64,000 nucleotides of DNA from CAYTTR01 sp964440805 (lineage in GTDB: Bacteria > Acidobacteriota > Aminicenantia > Aminicenantales > Aminicenantaceae): assembly GCA_964440805.1 (NCBI GenBank), contig CAYTTR010000008.1, positions 13,779-77,778 of the forward strand. The letters run 5' to 3'. Numbering within the stretch: the first letter of the stretch is position 1; every line of letters begins with the position of its first letter. Below, piece after piece: positions 17,467 through 26,561 of the stretch. Under the pieces are notes generated by a model that ran no database searches, was not told the DNA's origin, and was given only the letters and a program-made list of their open reading frames with translations. Made by a program: the position numbers and the translations under genes.

Positions 17467-18066
17467 TTACTCTTTTTTATTAATTTTTTTGGACATCCAA
17501 TTATACAGATATTTTCCGATTATGTCACATTCTATGTTAACTAAATCTCCTGTTTTCAAGTCTCCGAGATTGGTTTTTTTCAGGGTAATAGGGATGAGCT
17601 CTGTTTCGAAAAAATTTGTTCCCGATTGAGCTATGGTCAGGCTTACGCCGTTAACGGCTACGCTTCCCTTGCTGATAAAAAAATCTTTGAGAGAAGGTTG
17701 AAAACTCACTCGAATTCTTTTTCCCTCTCCCCGGCGGGAAAGGCGTATAATCTTGCCTGTTCCATCAATATGTCCTGTGACCAGGTGCCCGCTGAGGAAT
17801 GATTCTGGAGTAGCCGGGAATTCGATGTTAAGATGCGAGCCGGGCAAGAGATGTCCCAGGGTTGTCAGTTCCTTTGTTTCCTGAGATAAATGAAAATAAA
17901 GGAAAACATCTGTTTTTCTGACGAGGCTGAGGCAGACTCCGTCAACGGAGAGGCTTTCCCCGGGGGCCAGGCGTGAAGTTATTAGCGGTGCCTTTAGGAT
18001 TATTTCTGTTTTTCCCTTGCTGTAGCCCTTGAATATAGCGTGATGGGTTATTATTCCTGTGAACAT
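17467..18066 (-). CDS. ribE: Riboflavin synthase alpha chain
   Basis: Dismutates two 6,7-dimethyl-8-ribityllumazine molecules to riboflavin. 199 aa from ATG 18066 (MFTGIITH, the invariant beginning of the family); an in-frame upstream start is rejected. The two internally repeated lumazine-binding domains are visible, each with a GESLSVDGVCL or GSVAVNGVSLT type motif. The ATG shares bases with the ribD stop (TGATG), showing translational coupling. Confidence 0.95.
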   Translation of the reverse strand: MFTGIITHHAIFKGYSKGKTEIILKAPLITSRLAPGESLSVDGVCLSLVRKTDVFLYFHLSQETKELTTLGHLLPGSHLNIEFPATPESFLSGHLVTGHIDGTGKIIRLSRRGEGKRIRVSFQPSLKDFFISKGSVAVNGVSLTIAQSGTNFFETELIPITLKKTNLGDLKTGDLVNIECDIIGKYLYNWMSKKINKKE

Positions 18067-19166
18067 CAGAGGTATCCTTCCACAACCAGATCGGATCCAA
18101 TCTGGAAGCAATGTGATTTCTTAAGCCGGAGAGCATCCTGAATACTTTGAACCCCTGTTCCTTGGAAAAAGCCGGGAGCTTTCTTGCCTCCAATCAGGCT
18201 GGGAGCAAGAGTTACTATTATTTTATCGGCTAAATGTTCCTGCAAAAAAGAGGTCGTCAGAATTCCACCGCCTTCGACCAGAACACTGGAAATTTTTTCT
18301 TCTCCCAATCTTTTTAAAACCTTTTTTATGGGTATCTTTAAGTCCTCTGAAGGAAAGCGGATCACTTTGATTCCTTTTTTTTCCAATTTATCAGCCTTAC
18401 GGGAAGGTGCCTTGTCTGAAGTACAGATGATTATATTGCCTTTGTCAAGTGTCTGAAGTATCCTGGCTTTAAGAGGAAAGCGCAGTCTGGAATCAAGGAC
18501 TATTCTAATTATCTTTTTATCTTCCCACTGGGAATGCCTGAGAGTCAATAAGGGGTCGTCGTGAAGAATTGTCTGGATTCCGGTGATAACGGCATCATGT
18601 TCTCCCCTTAAGAGATGGATATATTTCCGGGTTTCCTCGGAAGTTATCCAGCGCGATGAACCTGTTTGGGTGGCTGCCTTTCCGTCCAGGCTAACAGCAG
18701 TTTTAATGGTAACAAAAGGAATTTTCCGGGTTATATACTTGATATAAGCTTCATTAAGACGGCTGTTTGTTTCTTGCATAAGTCCTACTTCAACATCGAT
18801 GCCATTATCTTTGAGAAGGCGGACTCCTTTTTTATAAACCAAGGGATTAGCATCATAGGCAGAAATAACCACTCTCCGGGGACGGGCTTCAATAACGCGG
18901 TCGATACAGGGAGGAGTTTTTCCCCAATGAACACATGGTTCCAGGGTCTGATAGAGAGTACTGTTTCTGGCTTTTTTTCCCGCTATTTCAAGGGCTGCTA
19001 TTTCTGCATGGGGGAAGCCCGGTTTTTCGTGGTGTCCCCAGCCTATGATGATCCCCTTTTTGACAACAACTGCTCCTACAAGAGGATTGGGTGAAACCCA
19101 GCCCCTGGCTTTTTCAGCCAGGCTGTAGGCCATTCGCATAAAGGCCAGATCTTTGTGTTTAATCAT
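18066..19166 (-). CDS. ribD: RibD deaminase/reductase
   Basis: Bifunctional pyrimidine deaminase and reductase in riboflavin synthesis. 366 aa. The N-terminal deaminase carries the zinc motif HAEIAAL and EPCVHWGKTPPC with its PCxxxGxTPPC spacing. The C-terminal reductase begins around residue 148 (TIKTAVSLDGKAAT) and has the NADPH-binding VEGGG near residue 300. The start overlaps the ftsY end by 4 bp, so flavin genes are translated together with the SRP receptor. Confidence 0.95.
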   Translation of the reverse strand: MIKHKDLAFMRMAYSLAEKARGWVSPNPLVGAVVVKKGIIIGWGHHEKPGFPHAEIAALEIAGKKARNSTLYQTLEPCVHWGKTPPCIDRVIEARPRRVVISAYDANPLVYKKGVRLLKDNGIDVEVGLMQETNSRLNEAYIKYITRKIPFVTIKTAVSLDGKAATQTGSSRWITSEETRKYIHLLRGEHDAVITGIQTILHDDPLLTLRHSQWEDKKIIRIVLDSRLRFPLKARILQTLDKGNIIICTSDKAPSRKADKLEKKGIKVIRFPSEDLKIPIKKVLKRLGEEKISSVLVEGGGILTTSFLQEHLADKIIVTLAPSLIGGKKAPGFFQGTGVQSIQDALRLKKSHCFQIGSDLVVEGYL

Positions 19167-20053
19167 GAAAGCAAAGCCTGGATAAATTCTTCCGGGGAGA
19201 AAGGAAGAAGATCATTGAGGCCCTCTCCAATCCCAATATATTTTACCGGGAGTTCCAGCTCATCAACAATACTGAATACGCTCCCGCCTTTGGCAGTCCC
19301 GTCCAGTTTAGAGAGGAATATTCCGGTCAATCCTGAGAACTTTTGGAATTCCCTGGCCTGAACTAAGGCATTTTGCCCTATGCTGGCATCAAGGACAAGC
19401 AGGACTTCCCTGGGTATCTCTTTGAGCTCTCTTGAAATAACCCGATTAATTTTTTCCAGCTCGTTCATGAGGTTAATATTGGTGTGAATTCGACCGGCGG
19501 TATCGATCAGAAGAAAATCATAGTTTCGTGATTTAAACGACTGAGCGGCATCATAGACAACAGAGGCCGGATCTGCTCCGTATTGGCCTTTTATAACCGG
19601 AATATTTAATCTTTTTCCCCAGATTGAAAGCTGCTCCTGGGCTGCAGCCCGGAAAGTATCTGCAGCTACCATGATAATCTTTTTGCCGGTGGCTTGATGA
19701 AGATTGGCCAGTTTGGCTAGAGAAGTGGTTTTTCCACCGCCATTGATTCCTACCATCATAATCAATTCTTTGGCCGGGGATGTTTCTTCGTTTTGGAAGC
19801 GGGAGAGAAAATCAATCAGTTCTTGCTGCAGAAATTCCTTTACTTCCTTTGGGGAAGAAGTTGGTTTTATTTTTTGACGGAGGCCTTCAACAATTCTTTC
19901 TGAAGTGGATAGACCGGCATCAGCAAGTATAAGTGTTTCCATCAATCCATACAGGATTTCATCCTGGTTTTTTTTCGATAAGACAAGTTCTTCTAACTTT
20001 TCGCAGAAAGAGTTCCTGGTTCGGCTAAGTTTTTCTTTCAGAGTTCCGATCAT
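19163..20053 (-). CDS. ftsY: Signal recognition particle receptor FtsY
   Basis: SRP-receptor GTPase that brings ribosome-nascent chain complexes to the membrane. 296 aa, the short form lacking the acidic A domain. NG-domain motifs: G1 GINGGGKTT, ADTFRAAAQEQL, DTAGR (G3), SKLDGTAKGG (G4). First gene of the rib operon, with ribD overlapping its last 4 bp. A near-consensus promoter lies only 9 nt upstream of ATG 20053; GGAG lies within that 9-nt stretch. Confidence 0.96.
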   Translation of the reverse strand: MIGTLKEKLSRTRNSFCEKLEELVLSKKNQDEILYGLMETLILADAGLSTSERIVEGLRQKIKPTSSPKEVKEFLQQELIDFLSRFQNEETSPAKELIMMVGINGGGKTTSLAKLANLHQATGKKIIMVAADTFRAAAQEQLSIWGKRLNIPVIKGQYGADPASVVYDAAQSFKSRNYDFLLIDTAGRIHTNINLMNELEKINRVISRELKEIPREVLLVLDASIGQNALVQAREFQKFSGLTGIFLSKLDGTAKGGSVFSIVDELELPVKYIGIGEGLNDLLPFSPEEFIQALLS

Positions 20054-20062
20054 GATGACTCC

Positions 20063-20091
20063 ATTATATTTTCAGGCAAAACTATAGTCAA
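20063..20091 (-). promoter_or_regulatory. ftsY-rib operon promoter
   Basis: Minus strand: TTGACT (20086-20091), 17-bp spacer, perfect TATAAT (20063-20068), then 9 nt to the ATG at 20053. The expected leader is about 3 nt. The outer edge of the -35 box is one base from the end of the inverted-repeat element at 20093. No FMN riboswitch fits in such a leader. Confidence 0.75.
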
Positions 20092-20092
20092 C

Positions 20093-20232
20093 GAGAAGGG
20101 GGACGTTCCCTAAAGGGACTCCCTTTCCAGAGAAGAAGTTAATTTATCGAATCACTCATTAATTTACTATAACACAAAGAGATTCAATTTATTCTGGGAA
20201 AAGGGTGTCCCTTTAGGGAACGTCCCCCTCTT
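20093..20232 (+). repeat. MITE-like element with about 38-bp terminal inverted repeats
   Basis: The left arm 20093-20131 (contains GGGGGACGTTCCCTAAAGGG) and right arm 20193-20232 (contains CCCTTTAGGGAACGTCCCCC) are near-perfect reverse complements, enclosing about 60 bp of AT-rich sequence. The arms themselves contain GGGAACGTCCC-type sub-palindromes. The structure resembles REP/BIME-type units or a MITE mobilised by a transposase encoded elsewhere. It lies between the divergent ftsY and recJ promoters. Confidence 0.8.
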
Positions 20233-20236
20233 AGGT

Positions 20237-20266
20237 TTGCTCAAGGTGACAGAATTGTGCTACATT
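20237..20266 (+). promoter_or_regulatory. Possible recJ promoter
   Basis: TTGCTC (20237-20242), 18-bp spacer, TACATT (20261-20266), then 9 nt to the ATG at 20276. Weak matches, but the spacing is the same near-leaderless pattern seen at other genes here. Confidence 0.35.
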
Positions 20267-20275
20267 TTATTCCTG

Positions 20276-21976
20276 ATGAGTGCAAATAGATGGATAATTT
20301 CGGCTTCAGCGCCGGAAGCAGAACTTATCTCCAGGAAAGCAGGCCTTCCTCTTTGGGTAGCCCGGGTTCTGACTAACAGAGGAGTTTTATCTCCCGAGGA
20401 TGCCAGGGCCTTCCTCTTTGGCGATATTAGTTCTCTCCACAATCCCTATCTTTTTGAAGACATGAAAAAGGCTGTTGCTCGAATTCAAAAGGCCATTATA
20501 AACAAAGAAAAAATTTTAGTATTTGGGGATTACGATGTGGATGGCATCCTTTCTGTAGTCATGCTCACCCGAGTCCTTACCGACCTGGGAGGCCAGGTGG
20601 AATATTACATTCCGGACCGATTGAGTCAAGGATACGGATTGAGGGAACAGTACATTGAAAGCATGCAGAGCAAGGGATTCCAATTGCTCATCAGTGTAGA
20701 TTGCGGGATCAAAGCCAATGCTTTTGTTAATAAAGCCAGGGAGTGCGGCCTGGATGTTATTATAACTGACCATCATCTGCCCGGTCCTCAACTCCCTGCC
20801 GCAGAGGCAATTTTAAATCCGGCTGTCCCAGGATGTGGATATCCCGAAACCAGCCTGGCCGGTGTTGGGGTTGTTTTTAAGCTAATGCAGGCGCTTATTC
20901 AGGAAAGAGGCCAGGCATCCCATCTCCGGAGTTACATGAAACTGGTAGCTATAGGAACAGTTGCGGATGTTGTGGATCTCAAGGGAGAGAACCGGCTGCT
21001 GGTTAAATTCGGACTTGAAGAGCTGAAGAATGCAGTTAATCCAGGACTGAAAAACCTGCTGAAAATCTGCGGTTTAACAGGAAAAAGTATTTCGGTAGGA
21101 GATGTGGGATTCAGAATTGGTCCCCGCTTGAACGCAGCCGGCCGTCTGGGCAAGGCAGAGACAGCGGTCGAACTTTTCTTTTCTGAGGAACCTCAGGTAG
21201 TGGAAAATATTGTTTCGCAATTGGACAATTACAACTCAGTCAGACAGAAAATCGAAGAAAAAATATTCAACCAGGCAGTTAACCACATTGAAAAGAAAAA
21301 ACTCCATGAGAAGCACAAACTCCTCATTCTGGGATGTGAGGAGTGGCACCGGGGAGTTATAGGTATTGTTTCTTCCAAAATCAAGGACCTGTTCTATCGG
21401 CCGGTTATTCTTTTCTCCTACGAGGACGGAAAAGCTGTCGGTTCGGGCAGAAGTATAAAGGAATTTTCTCTGATCGACTGTCTTGATGATAATAAGTCAT
21501 TCTTCATATCATATGGAGGTCATAGACAAGCTGTAGGCTGTGAGCTGCCTGTGGAGATGGTGGATTCTTTCCGAAAGACAATTAATAATTATGTTGATGG
21601 GAAATTATCTCCTGTTGATTTACAGAAGAAATTGTATATCGATACCCCTCTAAGATTTGAGGAAATGGACTCGAATTTTATGGAGCTCTTTTACTGTATT
21701 TCTCCTTTTGGGATGGGAAACCCGCGACCTCTTTTTCTGGTGGAGAAGGCAGAAGTCAGCGCGCCGCCTCAAAAAATAAAGAAAAAACACTGTAAACTTG
21801 TTCTCAGACAGAAGGGGAGAGTATTCGAGGCAATAGGATGGCAAAAAGGTGCTTGGGCAGATCAATTAAAAAGAGGGGATCTGTTGGATGTGGTTTTTTC
21901 CCCTCAAGAAAATGAGTTTCTGGGGCAAGAAAGCCTTTATCTTTCCCTTGAAGACATTAGGAAATCGAAAATATGA
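20276..21976 (+). CDS. recJ: Single-stranded-DNA exonuclease RecJ
   Basis: 5'-3' single-strand DNA exonuclease of the DHH phosphoesterase family, used in recombination and mismatch repair. 566 aa from ATG 20276 (MSANRWII). An in-frame start at 20237 is rejected because it would overlap the promoter. Motifs: DYDVDG, DCGIKA, TDHHLPGP (the DHH motif), GPRLNAAGRLG, and the DHHA1 region GSGRS with SYGGH. No ribosome-binding site is visible. The stop overlaps the next ATG (ATGA), starting a long operon. Confidence 0.95.
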   Translation: MSANRWIISASAPEAELISRKAGLPLWVARVLTNRGVLSPEDARAFLFGDISSLHNPYLFEDMKKAVARIQKAIINKEKILVFGDYDVDGILSVVMLTRVLTDLGGQVEYYIPDRLSQGYGLREQYIESMQSKGFQLLISVDCGIKANAFVNKARECGLDVIITDHHLPGPQLPAAEAILNPAVPGCGYPETSLAGVGVVFKLMQALIQERGQASHLRSYMKLVAIGTVADVVDLKGENRLLVKFGLEELKNAVNPGLKNLLKICGLTGKSISVGDVGFRIGPRLNAAGRLGKAETAVELFFSEEPQVVENIVSQLDNYNSVRQKIEEKIFNQAVNHIEKKKLHEKHKLLILGCEEWHRGVIGIVSSKIKDLFYRPVILFSYEDGKAVGSGRSIKEFSLIDCLDDNKSFFISYGGHRQAVGCELPVEMVDSFRKTINNYVDGKLSPVDLQKKLYIDTPLRFEEMDSNFMELFYCISPFGMGNPRPLFLVEKAEVSAPPQKIKKKHCKLVLRQKGRVFEAIGWQKGAWADQLKRGDLLDVVFSPQENEFLGQESLYLSLEDIRKSKI

Positions 21977-23880
21977 AACTGGTTTCTCTGTATTATTTTT
22001 TGAGAGTCTTAAAAATAGTTGTTTTATCTCTCTTGATAGCCGGGATTTTACTTGTCGGGTTGAACCTTATTACCTATTCCAGAAGAACAGTGGCAAAAAA
22101 AACGCCGGGAGTTGATATCCTCAGGGAAAAGGTGGACCGAAAGGAAAAAATCGTTCATTTTGAGGTGAGAAAAGGGCAAAGGGAAAATTTTCTAATGAAA
22201 GCAGACCAGCATTATCTGGGAGAAGATAGTCGATATCACTTGGAAGGAAATGTAGAGGTAATTTTTTTAAGAAAAACCGAGGGAGAAGATTTTTCCATCT
22301 TCACCTCTAAAATTCTGTATGATAAAGCTCTTAGAAATTTCTGGAGTCCGGAGGAGACAACAATCAAGTCTCAAGAAATAACTCTGGTATCTTCAGGAAT
22401 GAAATATTCTTCAACAGATGAAGTTATTGAAAGTTCACAGAAAGTTGAGATTGTTTCGGATAACATGATCATTTCTGCCAGAGGATTCCGGTTTTTTTTA
22501 AAAGAGTCCAGGGTTGAATTTCTTGATGATGTGCACTTCCGGCTGCCATCTATTTTCAAAAACTCTGTTACTCTTGAAGTCATGGCTGATAGTGGCATAT
22601 ATATGAGAGCTGGAAAATCGGGAATGTTCACTGGAAATGTCCTGTTACGTCATGGAATGAGCCAAGCCCAGGCTCAGAAGCTTGAATTTCGTCTTACTTC
22701 TAAGGAAAATTTAGTCCGTTGGATGAAATTATCAGGTGAAGTGAAAACAATACTGGAAGATGAACTGGGAAAGGAAAATTCTTCTTCTGCCAACGGTAAT
22801 GGTAAAGTCCCCTTGGCCCTTTATAAACAAAGACAGGAGATTGAAGCAAGTAGGGTGGTTATTACTTCTTTTGTTATTTCTAAAACACTCCGAAGTATAG
22901 AATTTTCAGAAGGATGCCGAATACTTTTTCAATCTTCAGAGGGAGAAGAAACAGTAATAGAAGCCCGCCAGGTGAGCTTTTTTTTAAACCAAGATGGAGG
23001 CCTGAAATCATTTTTAGCCGAGGGAAATGCGTTTCTCAGTCAACAAGGAAAATCTCCTCAGGATTTCAGGATTTTGGAAGGCAGTTCCTTTTCCATCGGA
23101 GAAAACAAAAAAGCACTTTTGATAGAATCTGGTGATAGAGAACAAGTTAGGCTCGTTTCTTCAATGGTTGAAATCTCTGCCCATAAAATTACTCTTTTTT
23201 ACCAAGCTGGAGATTACCTGGCAGAAGGACAGGTCAGGGTGATTTTAAAAAAGCAATCTTCTGAAAAAACCCCCATGAGACTTTTTGATGTAAATCGTTT
23301 TTTTTATGTTACTTGTAACCGTATGAGAAGTTTGGTGGAAGAAGAACGTTATTTATTTGAGGGTGATGTAAAAATGTGGCAGGATGAGCGAATCTTTTCT
23401 TCAGATAAAATTATATTTGATTCCCGGGCAGGTTTTATCAGGGGCGAGAAAAAAGTAAACGCCTCACTTTCAGTTGCGAAAAAAAACGGAGAAAAGGAAA
23501 AAATAGAAATATCCTCTCAAGAGATGGTTTATGAGCCTGAGGAAAAGATACTTGTTTTCAGTAAAGAAGCTTTTTTGAAATACAAAGAGGCTGAACTTGA
23601 AAGCTCTTCCTTGTTGCTTGACTTTGATGAGGAGGAGGGAGGAGTCACAGAGCTCAGAGCTGATGAGGGTGTTACTGTCCGCTATCGCTCGGTGGAGGGG
23701 AAGGGAAATGAAGCCCGCTTCCTTCTTCAAGATGAAATTCTGCTCTTGACCGGAAATCCCGAAATTATCCATAAAGACAGGGGAAGAACAGAGGGCGACA
23801 AATTGACTTTTTACCTGGCGGATGGTAGAATCATCGTTGAAAATTCAGAGAAAGAAAGGTCAGCAATTTTAATAAAGTGA
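21973..23880 (+). CDS. LptC-LptA-type LPS transport bridge protein (fused)
   Basis: 635 aa, far longer than LptC (about 190) or LptA (about 180). One N-terminal membrane anchor (about residues 10-33) is followed by a LptC-like beta-jellyroll region (NFLMKADQHY, SRYHLEGNVEV) and then repeated OstA/LptA-like stretches to the C-terminus (for example YLFEGDVKMWQ, LEYDSR-type turns, LLLTGNPEI). It probably forms a membrane-anchored periplasmic slide carrying lipopolysaccharide from LptB2FG to LptD. Translationally coupled to recJ and followed at 3 bp by lptB, the known lptC-lptA-lptB-rpoN order. A single chain for both functions is inferred. Confidence 0.75.
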   Translation: MKLVSLYYFLRVLKIVVLSLLIAGILLVGLNLITYSRRTVAKKTPGVDILREKVDRKEKIVHFEVRKGQRENFLMKADQHYLGEDSRYHLEGNVEVIFLRKTEGEDFSIFTSKILYDKALRNFWSPEETTIKSQEITLVSSGMKYSSTDEVIESSQKVEIVSDNMIISARGFRFFLKESRVEFLDDVHFRLPSIFKNSVTLEVMADSGIYMRAGKSGMFTGNVLLRHGMSQAQAQKLEFRLTSKENLVRWMKLSGEVKTILEDELGKENSSSANGNGKVPLALYKQRQEIEASRVVITSFVISKTLRSIEFSEGCRILFQSSEGEETVIEARQVSFFLNQDGGLKSFLAEGNAFLSQQGKSPQDFRILEGSSFSIGENKKALLIESGDREQVRLVSSMVEISAHKITLFYQAGDYLAEGQVRVILKKQSSEKTPMRLFDVNRFFYVTCNRMRSLVEEERYLFEGDVKMWQDERIFSSDKIIFDSRAGFIRGEKKVNASLSVAKKNGEKEKIEISSQEMVYEPEEKILVFSKEAFLKYKEAELESSSLLLDFDEEEGGVTELRADEGVTVRYRSVEGKGNEARFLLQDEILLLTGNPEIIHKDRGRTEGDKLTFYLADGRIIVENSEKERSAILIK

Positions 23881-23883
23881 ACT

Positions 23884-24612
23884 ATGAATTACCAGCTTCA
23901 AGCGTTGTCTCTGAAAAAGAGTTACCATTTGAAAAAAGTTGTGGATTGTGTTTCTCTCCAAGTAAAGAGAGGAGAAATTGTGGGCCTGTTAGGACCAAAT
24001 GGAGCAGGAAAAACAACAACTTTTTCCATGATAATCGGCTTGATTTCAGGAGATGCAGGTCAGGTTCTTCTTGATGAAGATGATCTCACCCGTCTCCCTA
24101 TGTTTTTGAGGGCCAGAAGAGGATTGTCTCTTTTACCTCAGGAGCCTTCTCTTTTCCGCAAATTGACGGTTGAAGAAAACATTCTTGCTGTTGACCATGA
24201 AGAACAACAGTCTCTAGTTGACAAGAGAGAAAAACTCAACCGGCTTCTTGAAGAGTTTGGTTTAACCCATCTGGCTGGCTGCAAAGCTTATGCTCTTTCT
24301 GGAGGAGAAAAAAGGCGCCTGGAAATAGCGAGAGCCTTTGTAGGAGAACCGGATTTTATTCTTCTGGATGAGCCGTTTACTGGAATAGATCCCTTAACGG
24401 TTTTGGGGATCCAGGAAATATTGATTTCCCTGAAAAAAAAAGGATTGGGAATTTTGGTGACCGACCACAGTGTTCGCGAAACATTCAAGATAGCTGAACG
24501 GGCATATATAATGGACAATGGACAAATACTTGATGAAGGAACACCAGAGGAACTGATGTCTTCAGACTCCGTCAGAAACCGATATCTGGGAGAGGATTTC
24601 TCCATCGAATGA
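23884..24612 (+). CDS. lptB: LPS export ABC ATPase LptB
   Basis: Cytoplasmic ATPase driving extraction of lipopolysaccharide by LptFG. 242 aa, full length. Walker A GPNGAGKTT, Q-loop LLPQEPSLFRKLTV, signature LSGGEKRRLEIARA, Walker B FILLDEPFTGIDP and switch His in VTDHSVRET are all intact. The sequence FRKLTVEENILAV is characteristic of LptB. Between the LptC/A-like gene and rpoN, as in proteobacteria. LptF and LptG are not in the window. Confidence 0.95.
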   Translation: MNYQLQALSLKKSYHLKKVVDCVSLQVKRGEIVGLLGPNGAGKTTTFSMIIGLISGDAGQVLLDEDDLTRLPMFLRARRGLSLLPQEPSLFRKLTVEENILAVDHEEQQSLVDKREKLNRLLEEFGLTHLAGCKAYALSGGEKRRLEIARAFVGEPDFILLDEPFTGIDPLTVLGIQEILISLKKKGLGILVTDHSVRETFKIAERAYIMDNGQILDEGTPEELMSSDSVRNRYLGEDFSIE

Positions 24613-24619
24613 TTTAATC

Positions 24620-26032
24620 ATGACTTTGAAGCAAAGACTTGACCAGAAACAGGTCCACAAGCTTATTCTGGCGCCAGCTCTGCAGCAAGCCATAAAGCTT
24701 TTAACCATGACAAATCTTGAGCTGCTTGATATCATTTATCAGGAAGTCTCCCAGAATCCAATGCTGGAACTGGAGGATGAATCCAGAGAAAGGAGAGAGC
24801 CAAACGAAGAGCTCAGGCAAGAGAAAGGGGAAACAGGTGAAGATCCGGATGTAGAGAAATACTTTCAAGAATATTTCGATAACGAGTTTCGATATTTTTC
24901 TTTTGAAAAAAAAGAGCCTTTATCTCTGGAGAATGTGGCCTCCAGAGGATTGTCTCTTTGGGATCACCTGAATTGGCAGGCGAGTTTAACTTTTTTTGAT
25001 GAGAAAGAGAGGGAGATTGCCCTCTACATTATCGGGAACATTAACGAGGAAGGATATCTTGTTGTTCCGGTAAAAGAGATTGCCGAGGAGATGAAAGTGT
25101 CTGAAAGAGAAGTTGAAAAAATCCGGGAAAAAATAAAAAGATTTGATCCCGTCAGTGTAGGCAGTCTCGACCTGAAAGAAATTCTTTTAACCCAAATGGA
25201 CTATTATCATGTGGATGATGAAATCAGCCGGAAAATCATTGAGGATCATCTCCCGCTGCTGGAGAAATCAGATTATCCTCAGCTTGCCAAAGAGCTGGAA
25301 ATACCTATGGAGGAGATAAAGCCTCATATTGAAGTTATCAGAAGTCTTAATCCCAGGCCGGGAAGGAAGTACAGCTCGGAGCGAACGTCTTATGTTGTTC
25401 CTGATATCATTGTTAAGAAAGAAGACGGGCAATATAATATCATTCTTAACAACGAAGGGCTTCCCAGTCTCCGCATCAACACTTTTTATAAAAGGCTTCT
25501 TAACCAGAACAAAAAAGATTCAGAATCCCTTGATTTTTTAAAAGATAAAATGAAAAAAGCTTTCTGGTTTCTCAAGAGCCTTGAACAGAGAAACCAGACA
25601 GTTGCAAAAGTGGCTCATTATATTGTGGATAAGCAAAAAGATTTCATAGAAAAAGGAATTGATTACATTAAACCTATGACGCTGGTGGAGCTTGCTCGGG
25701 AGATAGGAGTACATGAATCTACAGTGGGGCGGGTTGTGTCCAACAAGTATATGATGACTCCCCGCGGCATTTTCCCTCTTAAATATTTTTTTCATAAATC
25801 TCTTTTCACTGATGTTGGAGAGGGAGTTTCTTCATTGAGAGTAAAAGATAGGATAAAAAAATTAGTAGAAAATGAAGATAAGAATAATCCCTTGAGTGAC
25901 AGCGAGATCGGAGAGGTTCTGGCCAAGGAAGATTTTAAAATTGCCCGGAGGACGGTGGCTAAATATAGAAAGCAATTGAAAATCGCCCCTTCCCATATTA
26001 GAAAACGGATTAATATGATGGAGGATAGCTAA
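24620..26032 (+). CDS. rpoN: RNA polymerase sigma-54 factor
   Basis: Alternative sigma factor recognising GG/GC (-24/-12) promoters and needing AAA+ activators. 470 aa. Region I is glutamine/leucine-rich (ILAPALQQAIKLLTMTN), region II is short and acidic, the core-binding and helix-turn-helix parts follow, and the C-terminal RpoN box reads ARRTVAKYRKQL. No bacterial enhancer-binding protein gene is in this window. hpf starts immediately at the stop codon (TAAATG). Confidence 0.97.
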   Translation: MTLKQRLDQKQVHKLILAPALQQAIKLLTMTNLELLDIIYQEVSQNPMLELEDESRERREPNEELRQEKGETGEDPDVEKYFQEYFDNEFRYFSFEKKEPLSLENVASRGLSLWDHLNWQASLTFFDEKEREIALYIIGNINEEGYLVVPVKEIAEEMKVSEREVEKIREKIKRFDPVSVGSLDLKEILLTQMDYYHVDDEISRKIIEDHLPLLEKSDYPQLAKELEIPMEEIKPHIEVIRSLNPRPGRKYSSERTSYVVPDIIVKKEDGQYNIILNNEGLPSLRINTFYKRLLNQNKKDSESLDFLKDKMKKAFWFLKSLEQRNQTVAKVAHYIVDKQKDFIEKGIDYIKPMTLVELAREIGVHESTVGRVVSNKYMMTPRGIFPLKYFFHKSLFTDVGEGVSSLRVKDRIKKLVENEDKNNPLSDSEIGEVLAKEDFKIARRTVAKYRKQLKIAPSHIRKRINMMEDS

Positions 26033-26554
26033 ATGAATATCAATTTAACAGCCAGACATACGGAAATAACTCCTCAGATTAGGGAGTACTGTACAAAAAG
26101 AATTAAACCGTTAGAGAAGATGCTGGGCCAACCCTTAGAAATGGATGTGGTCTGTTCTGTTGAAAAATACAGGAATATTGTGGAAATTAAAGTTAAAACC
26201 AGGATAGGTATCGTTAACAGTATGGCAGAAACAGAAGACATGGTTCGATCTCTGGGGGAAGCCTTTGATCAACTGGAGAAACGTTTAAAAAAAGAGAAGG
26301 CCAAGTTAAGAGAAAAAAAGAGACGGCGGAGAAAGCAAAAAGAGACTTTTTTTTCACCAGCCAGAGAAGAACCGCGGAAGAAAATCATCCCCAGTTTCGA
26401 TTTTTCAATGAAACCCATGAGTGTAGAAGAAGCACTTTTTCAACTTGAGTCTGATAAGAAAGAAGTTTTTCTTTTTCAGAGAGAGGATACCGGCAATTGG
26501 TCTGTCCTACACAGGCGTAAAGATGGCCATTTCAGCTTAATCTCTCCAGAATAG
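26033..26554 (+). CDS. hpf: Ribosome hibernation promoting factor, long form
   Basis: Binds the 30S decoding region and dimerises idle ribosomes. 173 aa: the N-terminal HPF/YfiA domain (MNINLTARHTEITPQIREY) to about residue 100, a basic linker, and a C-terminal dimerisation domain (KPMSVEEALFQLE to residue 173). The C-terminal domain marks the long form that makes 100S ribosomes alone. Immediately downstream of rpoN, as in many bacteria. Confidence 0.92.
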   Translation: MNINLTARHTEITPQIREYCTKRIKPLEKMLGQPLEMDVVCSVEKYRNIVEIKVKTRIGIVNSMAETEDMVRSLGEAFDQLEKRLKKEKAKLREKKRRRRKQKETFFSPAREEPRKKIIPSFDFSMKPMSVEEALFQLESDKKEVFLFQREDTGNWSVLHRRKDGHFSLISPE

Positions 26555-26561
26555 GTTTAGT

